Source of the DNA: Dicaeum eximium
Taxonomy: Eukaryota > Chordata > Aves > Passeriformes > Dicaeidae
DNA length: 64,000 nt
Assembly: GCA_013396995.1 (NCBI GenBank)
Contig: VWZP01001730.1
Location: forward strand, 1-64,000
Reading direction: 5' to 3'
Shown here one piece after another: positions 15,101 through 20,720 of the stretch. Position 1 is the stretch's first letter. Each line of letters opens with the position of its first letter. A model generated the notes under the pieces. That model worked only from the letters and a program-made list of their open reading frames with translations. It was not told the DNA's origin and searched no databases. The translations under genes and the position numbers were made by a program.

Positions 15101-18100
15101 ACTAAGCAAAATAAGTAGGACAAATGCAGTAACAGGGTAGAGAAGCTAGTTTTTCTCTCAGCAATGCTGAAAGAGGAGTAAGTGGATAGAAACTGACCAG
15201 AATAAATGCATGCTGGAAATGAAAAGGGAAAAAATATGCACTAATCATCTTTCTCTTAAGAGCAGTGGGAAAAGAAACCTGGTAAGATTTTTTAAAGGCA
15301 GGTTTTTATAATTCCATAAAAGGGACCACTCTATATGCTGCATGCACAGCTTCAGTGGGTCTCTTCCCAGGTGTCCATGCATTTCTATGCCTGTGTTCAC
15401 ATGCCCAAGTATCACTACAGTCATCATCTGCTCAGAGCCTCTGCAGTCCTCATGGCCCAAGCCCTTCAGCTTTATCTGAAGACTAGCAGCAAACAACTCT
15501 TCTGAGAACAGCCCAAAGCATGCTGAATGGCACTGCTTCTGACTGCCAAAGGAGAAATCCTACCTCTGCTGTAACTAATGCAACACTGAGGTTCAAAAAG
15601 CAGGGCTGAAAAGCAAGGAAGCCACACTTTTTCCACAGGAGATCTCGCCTCAGCTTCCACTCACCGGTCCGTGGCAGTCTTCATTTCCAGGAAATGGCGG
15701 CGGAAGGTCACCACCTGCCGCCATAGGCCGAGCAGACGGTTATGCTCCCCCCTTAAGTAGCTGTCATAAAGCTAAATGTGCAAAGATAAAAACAAATGCC
15801 AATTCAGCCTTCACTGTCACTGTAACATCTCTCAGACAGGGGAGTAAAGAGTAGAGAGTAAAGATTAAATCATCATCATCCTTTATTAACTACTGCACCA
15901 GGGGCATCAAGGACTGAAGAGGTACCACAGAGGCCCACAGCACCTGCCCAGAAGGGAACACGCACACTTCTCCCGTAGCAGTGGATAGCAGCAAACCAAA
16001 CTGATCATGATTCATCACCTCAAAGTCCCAGCAGAGGAAAACAAACACAAGCCCCTCCAAGCCCAGTGCCAGGTTGGCTTACAACAGGCAGTCAATACAG
16101 GAGGCCTGTCCCGTTCCTGTGTTGGCTGCTTTGAATCTGAACACATGCAGACCTCTCTGGTCTCCATTGATCAAAACAAGGATTTAGGAACTATTAAAGA
16201 GACAAGTGTTCCTGTGACTGCCCTACAGTGCCCAGTTCTGTCTTCACAATGGAGCAGTGCAGACACAGAAGGTGGGCATCTCCCCCCAGCACCCTCTGCT
16301 GACACTCCTCCCTCCCACACACGCCTGTAAAGCACCAGTACATCCTCAGCAGAGCCACGGCTTCCACACAGTAAGTTCTTCATGCCAGGAACAAAACACA
16401 TTCCCATTCCCCTCTGACATCATGGCTGGCACTCCCGTAGCCTATCCTCACCTCACGTTCACTGCGCCATTCACTCTCCTTCAACTCCAGCTCCTCCCGG
16501 GCCCTCATCCAATCCACTGTCAGTTTTCCAACATCTTCTTTGAGGGCAGAATTAACCTCACTGGCTTTATTGAGATGCTCCCGCAGGAGAGTGTTCACTT
16601 CTGCCAGATTCTCACACCTTGGAAAGAGACAGAAACAACAATGAGGTCACTGAACAACAGCTCTCCACCATCCCTGTGATTTTCCAGCTCCCTTAACACT
16701 GACTTTGTTGTCTGAGAGGCAGTAAAAACACTGTACAGGGTGACCTAAGATCACTACCTCATTTGCTACTCTGTGCTTTGAGCCTTCAATTTCAATCCAT
16801 GATTTTGGTTTCCCCTTCAACCCTGACAATGCCCACAGGTAACGATTTGCCCCCTCTTCATGCTGATGGTCACTGATATATCACCATTCTCTAGCACTGT
16901 CCAGAGTCATTAATCTACTGAACCACAGAATAATTTAGGCTGGAAAGGAACCTTTCACCCAGAATACACACACCACTTCCCCACTCAAAGCAGAGCCATT
17001 CAGCATACAGGACTATTACTGCACCACAGAAAGCAGATTGTGGACCTTTCTCCTGTCAAAGCAGCTTGCCCAACCGCTTCCCTTGAGGAGACCAGGTAGC
17101 ACCAACAGGTTTTCCCTCACTTCCACAAGCATCCAGGATACCAAGTATGAAGAAATGCTTCTTCCTTGTACCTTTGCTGCTCCTCTTCCACCTGAAGCAG
17201 TGCTTTCTCCAGGCTGTGGTCTGCTGTGGCTTCCCACCTGCCTGGAAGTGATCCCTTTAAGAAGAAAGGAAATGTTTAATCAAATGATGGTGTTTCCTCA
17301 CCACTTTCCCATTTTCCCATCCAATTGCTGGGTATCACAGGAGCTCATGGCTTCTTCCAGGTGTAACAGTGTTGTGACTACAGGGAAGAAGGGAGGGGAA
17401 GGGTGTTAGTGTGAGTAGCCCTCCTCACTCTCTCACTGCTTATATGTCCTCNNNNNNNNNNNNNNNNNNNNNNNNNNNNNNNNNNNNNNNNNNNNNNNNN
17501 NNNNNNNNNNNNNNNNNNNNNNNNNNNNNNNNNNNNNNNNNNNNNNNNNNNNNNNNNNNNNNNNNNNNNNNNNNNNNNNNNNNNNNNNNNNNNNNNNNNN
17601 NNNNNNNNNNNNNNNNNNNNNNNNNNNNNNNNNNNNNNNNNNNNNNNNNNNNNNNNNNNNNNNNNNNNNNNNNNNNNNNNNNNNNNNNNNNNNNNNNNNN
17701 NNNNNNNNNNNNNNNNNNNNNNNNNNNNNNNNNNNNNNNNNNNNNNNNNNNNNNNNNNNNNNNNNNNNNNNNNNNNNNNNNNNNNNNNNNNNNNNNNNNN
17801 NNNNNNNNNNNNNNNNNNNNNNNNNNNNNNNNNNNNNNNNNNNNNNNNNNNNNNNNNNNNNNNNNNNNNNNNNNNNNNNNNNNNNNNNNNNNNNNNNNNN
17901 NNNNNNNNNNNNNNNNNNNNNNNNNNNNNNNNNNNNNNNNNNNNNNNNNNNNNNNNNNNNNNNNNNNNNNNNNNNNNNNNNNNNNNNNNNNNNNNNNNNN
18001 NNNNNNNNNNNNNNNNNNNNNNNNNNNNNNNNNNNNNNNNNNNNNNNNNNNNNNNNNNNNNNNNNNNNNNNNNNNNNNNNNNNNNNNNNNNNNNNNNNNN

Positions 18101-20102
18101 NNNNNNNNNNNNNNNNNNNNCTCGAGCCCCGAGCTCAGAGCCGCCCGCCCGGGGAGGCCCCGCGGGCTCCCGCCGAGTTCCCCTGGGCAGCGCGGGCGGC
18201 CCTGAACCCCCTCCCCGCCGCCGGGCACCGCCGACTCCTCACCTCGTCCTGCAGCTGCCGCACCAGCCCCGCCTGGCGCTGCTGCGCCTCCTCCGCGCTC
18301 CGCAGCCGCCGCCGCAGCAAGCCCGGGCTCCGCTCCCCTTGGCCCGCGCTGCCCGCCATGGCGGGCCCAGCCCAGCCCGGGGCCCTGCCCAGCCCAGCCC
18401 AGCCCAGCCCNACTCCTCCCTCCCACACACGCCTGTAAAGCACCAGTACATCCTCAGCAGAGCCACGGCTTCCACACAGTAAGTTCTTCATGCCAGGAAC
18501 AAAACACATTCCCATTCCCCTCTGACATCATGGCTGGCACTCCCGTAGCCTATCCTCACCTCACGTTCACTGCGCCATTCACTCTCCTTCAACTCCAGCT
18601 CCTCCCGGGCCCTCATCCAATCCACTGTCAGTTTTCCAACATCTTCTTTGAGGGCAGAATTAACCTCACTGGCTTTATTGAGATGCTCCCGCAGGAGAGT
18701 GTTCACTTCTGCCAGATTCTCACACCTTGGAAAGAGACAGAAACAACAATGAGGTCACTGAACAACAGCTCTCCACCATCCCTGTGATTTTCCAGCTCCC
18801 TTAACACTGACTTTGTTGTCTGAGAGGCAGTAAAAACACTGTACAGGGTGACCTAAGATCACTACCTCATTTGCTACTCTGTGCTTTGAGCCTTCAATTT
18901 CAATCCATGATTTTGGTTTCCCCTTCAACCCTGACAATGCCCACAGGTAACGATTTGCCCCCTCTTCATGCTGATGGTCACTGATATATCACCATTCTCT
19001 AGCACTGTCCAGAGTCATTAATCTACTGAACCACAGAATAATTTAGGCTGGAAAGGAACCTTTCACCCAGAATACACACACCACTTCCCCACTCAAAGCA
19101 GAGCCATTCAGCATACAGGACTATTACTGCACCACAGAAAGCAGATTGTGGACCTTTCTCCTGTCAAAGCAGCTTGCCCAACCGCTTCCCTTGAGGAGAC
19201 CAGGTAGCACCAACAGGTTTTCCCTCACTTCCACAAGCATCCAGGATACCAAGTATGAAGAAATGCTTCTTCCTTGTACCTTTGCTGCTCCTCTTCCACC
19301 TGAAGCAGTGCTTTCTCCAGGCTGTGGTCTGCTGTGGCTTCCCACCTGCCTGGAAGTGATCCCTTTAAGAAGAAAGGAAATGTTTAATCAAATGATGGTG
19401 TTTCCTCACCACTTTCCCATTTTCCCATCCAATTGCTGGGTATCACAGGAGCTCATGGCTTCTTCCAGGTGTAACAGTGTTGTGACTACAGGGAAGAAGG
19501 GAGGGGAAGGGTGTTAGTGTGAGTAGCCCTCCTCACTCTCTCACTGCTTATATGTCCTCACTTCCTGACCTCTAGTGCTGATTTGGACTTGAAGCCTACG
19601 AATGCTCTCCTATTCTTCCAGCCTTTGGCTTCTAGTTTTCCTTTAGCTATGAAGCAGAAAGAGCATAAAGCCAGTTCTGTATGGTGACCACCAGCCTTCC
19701 TGACTTCCAAAAAGCTGTTTCAACTGGTTCTTTCTCCAGGACAGCTATATCATGTAACATGCAGCACAGTCCTCTTCTGAGACCTAGGACAAATGTAACT
19801 CCAATGAAGCACCTTTTCACAAAATTCAAATCCTCAACTGGGTTTTCTGGACTGGTATTTCTGGGACTACTGACTGCTCTACGAATGGCAACTGCACAAA
19901 ACACAGACGGGAAAACTCACAGGGCTTCTCTCAAGCCTCAGACAGTAAAAATCTGCCTTCCTGTCATTGGATTATGGAGGGTTTTTATTGGTCTGCATTT
20001 GAGAACATTAGATGCATGATTTTAGTTCACAACCTGCATACTCACCCCTCCAGTTTTCAGTTGCTGCTCCAACTCTCGACACCAGCTCTGGTACTGTAGT
20101 AC
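1..20102 (-). CDS. CEP250: CEP250 (C-Nap1), 5' half of gene, 25 coding exons, partial
   Basis: CEP250 is a very long coiled-coil protein at the proximal ends of centrioles. With rootletin it forms the linker that holds the two centrosomes together until NEK2 phosphorylation dissolves it at mitotic entry. The translated exons follow human CEP250 in order from near the N-terminus; human has about 2,442 residues and about 1,247 codons are visible here. Landmarks include EAQQRQAGLVRQLQ (exon 1), KLTVDWMRAREEL (exon 4), WRQVVTFRRHFLEMK (exon 5) and SALLVQSQKQNE (exon 7). The protein is rich in E, Q, L and K heptads, as expected for coiled coil. All exons have GT-AG borders and matching phases. Three assembly faults affect it: exon 1 is out of order, exons 3-4 are duplicated, and exon 21 is cut by a gap. 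The 3' half lies left of position 1. Identity is secure; rootletin (CROCC) fits less well. Confidence 0.96.
369..496 (-). CDS. CEP250: CEP250 coding exon 24
   Basis: The exon has 128 nt, phase 1 to 0. VTGLTASQARDVPAELTVDT then AGALQDLQQHLEHSQKDL corresponds to human LLTALSAEAVASALHKLHQDLWKTQ. This marks the region between the two main coiled-coil halves. Confidence 0.9.
890..1220 (-). CDS. CEP250: CEP250 coding exon 23
   Basis: This is the longest exon here (331 nt, phase 0 to 1). It starts IRVLHGEVLQMEAAKAAREK and contains EAEVSELRVRLQSSENRAEA, aligning with human AKAAQLQLRLRSTESQLEA. I chose the GTGAGC donor over an internal GTGTGAG because only it matches the phase of exon 24. Confidence 0.92.
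1701..1860 (-). CDS. CEP250: CEP250 coding exon 22
   Basis: The exon has 160 nt and completes Arg, then reads LALTLEEKDLSLRTLEENNL and onward to RRELEELNTQ. It aligns with human LTLSLMEKEQRLLVLQEADS. Confidence 0.94.
2030..4550 (+). mobile_element. CR1 LINE, about 2.5 kb, decayed, in CEP250 intron 21
   Basis: This is a retrotransposon of the avian CR1 family inserted antisense to CEP250. Broken frames show endonuclease-domain-like sequence (2100-2350). Reverse-transcriptase blocks follow, such as FRKGMEDDPGNYGPV at about 3200 and DMSKAFVTVSHN near 3450. A typical CR1 3' region follows (4060-4540). Many frameshifts and stops show that it is dead. The 5' end is uncertain. Confidence 0.9.
4942..5005 (-). 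CDS. CEP250: CEP250 coding exon 21, 5' part lost in a gap
   Basis: The visible 64 nt read VAKENSGLKVSVNALEKEKA with a phase-2 GTAAAT donor. This aligns with the human stretch ending LEREKAS. The reading frame runs into the single N at 5006 with no acceptor. About 20 residues expected from human after exon 20 are absent, and the sequence right of the N looks intronic. The N therefore stands for a real gap. Confidence 0.82.
5309..5452 (-). CDS. CEP250: CEP250 coding exon 20
   Basis: The exon has 48 codons. I chose the acceptor TTGCCAG, giving TIKAKLQAELQEAQSEVQAV; an AG nine bases further in is also possible. It ends LLLEQREALQKQ, like human SLLQDKMDLQKQ. Confidence 0.9.
5717..5851 (-). CDS. 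CEP250: CEP250 coding exon 19
   Basis: The exon has 45 codons. SEALLQTQGELTRALQQVQQ then LRQEVKEQQENGQ matches human LETLLQTQKELADASQQLERLRQDMKVQK. Confidence 0.94.
6463..6642 (-). CDS. CEP250: CEP250 coding exon 18
   Basis: The exon has 60 codons, reading TSERERHHAEMQETLEQCEK and then ATLQAQQEEERTRFENAKRE. The latter aligns with human AIQAQREEERTQAESAL. Confidence 0.94.
6831..6885 (-). repeat. CR1 3'-end fragment in CEP250 intron 17
   Basis: A short match to the reverse complement of the CR1 tail: a TGGAATCAT start, then GGGAAAGACCTTCCCAAG and GAGTCCAACCA. The right boundary is uncertain. Confidence 0.6.
7414..7583 (-). CDS. CEP250: CEP250 coding exon 17
   Basis: The exon has 170 nt and completes the Gly codon. 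EVKCLQHELEAERALRRQEQ matches human EVRCLKLELDTERSQAEQE. It ends NKLLQDL in phase 0. Confidence 0.95.
7762..7889 (-). CDS. CEP250: CEP250 coding exon 16
   Basis: The exon has 128 nt, ending in phase 1. SAKERLESRLFAAQQQIAQL then EAQVLTVTQAKEVIQG matches human SAKELLESSLFEAQQQNSVIE and QIQTVTQAKEVIQGE. Confidence 0.96.
8249..8442 (-). CDS. CEP250: CEP250 coding exon 15
   Basis: The exon has 194 nt, phase 0 to 2. REKELLVWEKAALEGRLAAM then ERHQHDLSRELAETR aligns with human EKEALVREKAALEVRLQAVERDRQDLAEQLQG. Confidence 0.95.
8789..8901. repeat. 113-bp segment repeated exactly at 9246-9358
   Basis: This intron 14 segment is identical to 9246-9358 at an offset of 457 bp. The second copy is bounded by a single N on each side, so this is most likely an unmerged contig fragment and not a biological repeat. 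Confidence 0.9.
9246..9358. repeat. Second copy of the 113-bp segment, between Ns at 9245 and 9359
   Basis: The whole stretch between the two single-N joins duplicates 8789-8901. It lies in CEP250 intron 14 and does not change coding sequence. Confidence 0.9.
9779..10009 (-). CDS. CEP250: CEP250 coding exon 14
   Basis: The exon has 77 codons, phase 0 to 0. It starts LEQEKEVLSAKVDEMERAKI and continues as E/Q/K-rich coiled coil. It corresponds to human LEEENQSVCSRMEAAEQARN. Confidence 0.93.
10192..10338 (-). CDS. CEP250: CEP250 coding exon 13
   Basis: The exon has 49 codons. AERSVAELTGAQNKLNAERA then SINEALALDKVQLSKY matches human AEQSIAELSSSENTLKTEVA and ALNEALALDKVGLNQ closely. Confidence 0.95.
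10618..10762 (-). CDS. CEP250: CEP250 coding exon 12
   Basis: The exon has 145 nt and completes a Leu codon, then reads VKDLAALEEKHSLLQSELVV and onward to EFAMALEK. It is coiled coil. The donor is GTATGG, phase 0. Confidence 0.92.
10889..11071 (-). CDS. CEP250: CEP250 coding exon 11
   Basis: The exon has 183 nt and reads EKTREDLQKQLGLMEREASC then LRQSNAELQMKEESAQAEK. It aligns with human AREELRQQLEVLEQEAWRLRRVNVELQLQGDSAQGQK. It ends in phase 2. Confidence 0.94.
11526..11704 (-). CDS. CEP250: CEP250 coding exon 10
   Basis: The exon has 179 nt, phase 0 to 2, starting ALREELSARQDSNKFLLQQQ. It is Q-, E- and K-rich heptad coiled coil aligning with human LRQQLAGCQEAVNLLQQQ. Confidence 0.92.
12012..12173 (-). 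CDS. CEP250: CEP250 coding exon 9
   Basis: The exon has 54 codons, phase 0 to 0. It starts VVLDGSDSM and ends AFRLVLEALARMQGATQ, matching the human VMVEEGDN...ALTLVRSVLTRRRQAVQ region. This is a Ser- and Asp-rich break between coiled-coil blocks. Confidence 0.88.
12932..13030 (-). CDS. CEP250: CEP250 coding exon 8
   Basis: The exon has 33 codons, phase 0 to 0. AKEENLFLQKLIKNITE aligns with human AQEEKLSLQQVIKDITQ. The acceptor has a pyrimidine-rich tract and the donor is GTGAGT. Confidence 0.92.
13521..13617 (-). CDS. CEP250: CEP250 coding exon 7
   Basis: The exon has 97 nt, with VMELSALLVQSQKQNEEKEK and TMKTLNDTVEIL matching human TELSALLTQSQKQNEDYEKMIKALRETVEIL. The donor is GTATGT and the exon ends in phase 0. 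Confidence 0.94.
14201..14428 (-). CDS. CEP250: CEP250 coding exon 6
   Basis: The exon has 228 nt and completes Arg, then reads DLSELKAEQMRLSGSIL (human DLMELKAEHVRLSGSLL). It contains a less conserved, non-heptad linker, then AQELIALQDRWDMEKKELQD. It ends in phase 2. Confidence 0.94.
15665..15771 (-). CDS. CEP250: CEP250 coding exon 5
   Basis: The exon has 107 nt, phase 0 to 2. LYDSYLRGEHNRLLGLWRQV and VTFRRHFLEMKTATDR align almost residue for residue with human YLKGEHGRLLSLWREVVTFRRHFLEMKSATDR. Confidence 0.95.
16452..16617 (-). CDS. CEP250: CEP250 exon 4, duplicate copy (assembly artefact)
   Basis: This is the same exon as 18560-18725 at an offset of 2,108 bp. This copy is continuous on its left with intron 4 and exon 5, whereas the other copy is continuous with exon 2. 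That pattern is expected if two contigs overlap and were not merged. Confidence 0.85.
16921..16960 (-). repeat. CR1 tail-like fragment (also at 19029-19068)
   Basis: ACAGAATAATTTAGGCTGG followed by AAAGGAACCTTT resembles the reverse complement of a CR1 3' end. It is present in both copies of the assembly duplicate. Confidence 0.5.
17172..17254 (-). CDS. CEP250: CEP250 exon 3, duplicate copy (assembly artefact)
   Basis: This is the same exon as 19280-19362 at a constant offset of 2,108 bp, with identical flanking intron. One of the two copies should be removed when the gene model is built. Confidence 0.85.
17452..18120. other. Assembly gap, 669 Ns
   Basis: This is a run of unknown bases between the end of duplicate copy 1 and the misplaced exon 1 contig. 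If the duplication is a contig overlap, the gap is probably fictitious. Confidence 0.97.
18121..18410. other. Misplaced 290-bp GC-rich contig carrying CEP250 exon 1
   Basis: It lies between the N run and the single N at 18411. Its first 16 bases (18121-18136) equal 20603-20618, which end at the single N at 20619. Its right end is a CCCAG-type short repeat (about 18366-18410), a likely cause of assembly failure. Confidence 0.85.
18243..18359 (-). CDS. CEP250: CEP250 coding exon 1 (start codon; misplaced contig)
   Basis: The ATG is at 18359-18357 on the minus strand. The exon encodes 39 residues beginning MAGSAGQGERSPGLLRRR and ends in phase 0 at a GTGAGG donor. The tail EEAQQRQAGLVRQLQDE matches human EAQQRQATLVRKLQ. 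Human has roughly 30 more residues upstream of the match, so the avian N-terminus looks shorter. The exon lies on a 290-bp GC-rich contig (18121-18410) between an N run and a single N. Exon 2 lies at higher coordinates, which is impossible for a minus-strand gene, so the contig is misplaced. Confidence 0.85.
18560..18725 (-). CDS. CEP250: CEP250 coding exon 4 (second assembled copy)
   Basis: The exon has 166 nt and completes the split Arg codon from exon 3. It includes KEDVGKLTVDWMRAREELEL, one of the best-conserved stretches against human (REDVEKLTVDWSRARDELM). It ends in phase 0 at GTGAGG. The duplicate at 16452-16617 is identical. Confidence 0.92.
19280..19362 (-). CDS. CEP250: CEP250 coding exon 3 (second assembled copy)
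   Basis: The exon has 83 nt, phase 0 to 2, with GSLPGRWEATADHSLEKALL followed by QVEEEQQR. It matches the human RWE...LEEEQQR stretch. An identical copy at 17172-17254 is an assembly duplicate. This copy is continuous with exon 2. Confidence 0.92.
20046..20102 (-). CDS. CEP250: CEP250 coding exon 2
   Basis: The exon has 19 codons, phase 0 to 0, reading VLQYQSWCRELEQQLKTGG. This aligns with human VLQYRSWCQELEKRLEATGG directly after the exon 1 match. The acceptor reads CATTCAG and the donor GTGAGT. Confidence 0.92.
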
Positions 20103-20439
20103 CTGAATGGTTACAGAGAATGAAGATGAGAGAAACAGCTTGTAATAGACTCTGCTTACCCCACATTAACTTTTCTCTGACTCCGTCCAGCCCAAGCACA
20201 GTGATGCTCATACAATCAAAAAGTAGTCACTGCAACATAGGGAAGCTTCAATTAAATATGACAGAGTGTGGGGCGGGGTTTCTTTCACGCGTAGTACAGT
20301 CTGCTCACCTGAGGCAGCGGCAGCAAGCGGACCTATTGCACAGGTGCGGACAGCAGTTCTGCTATTGGACAGGGGGCCAGCTATGGCCCGCACGTACCCC
20401 GAGCCAACGTCTGGCTGTTCAAGAGGGTCCTTGATGCGA

Positions 20440-20720
20440 CCGAAATGAGTTTTCAAACTTGCTCTGCAAGCAAACCGGCCCGACTCCTGCCCGGGACAAA
20501 CCCGCTAACGGGGCCGAACTGCAGCGATGCTGCAGGCACCGAGATCAGGAGGGGTTCGGCAGCGAGACCGCGGCGCGACGGGCGCTCCCGGAGCCTTCCC
20601 GCCTCGAGCCCCGAGCTCNCCGGCCCGCCCGGAGGCAGCGCAGGCGCCGTGAGGGGCGGCGGGGCCTTCCCGTGGCGGGCCCGGCTCGGTGCTTCCGCTC
20701 CGCTGAGCCGGCAGGGAATG
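20440..20720 (-). promoter_or_regulatory. CpG-rich block, probable CEP250 promoter and first-exon region, broken by an N
   Basis: GC- and CpG-dense sequence starts about 340 bp upstream of exon 2 and is interrupted by the single N at 20619. The exon 1 contig (18121-18410) fits at this N by a 16-base overlap. Placed there, exon 1 sits within a CpG island, as is usual for a housekeeping centrosome gene. Confidence 0.7.

Larger units (their letters stand above)
16304..17451. repeat. 1,148-bp exact duplicate, copy 1 (ends at the N run)
   Basis: This copy is identical to 18412-19559 through exons and introns. It ends exactly where the N run starts, while copy 2 starts exactly after the single N at 18411. 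This is the signature of two overlapping contigs left unmerged. Confidence 0.95.
18412..19559. repeat. 1,148-bp exact duplicate, copy 2
   Basis: This is the partner of 16304-17451. Removing 17452-18411 and one copy restores a continuous intron 4, exon 4, intron 3, exon 3, intron 2, exon 2 order. Confidence 0.95.

Noticed and set aside
17411..18426. Very long open frames on both strands across the N run
   Set aside because: They are open only because unknown bases contain no stop codon; they join unrelated contigs.
16304..19559. A real tandem duplication of CEP250 exons 3 and 4
   Set aside because: The copies are identical including introns and end exactly at gap edges, and the protein would gain a repeated block absent from human CEP250.
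1..20102. Rootletin (CROCC) as identity of the minus-strand coiled-coil gene
   Set aside because: Exon-by-exon matches are to CEP250, and the neighbours GDF5 and UQCC1 fit the CEP250 locus.
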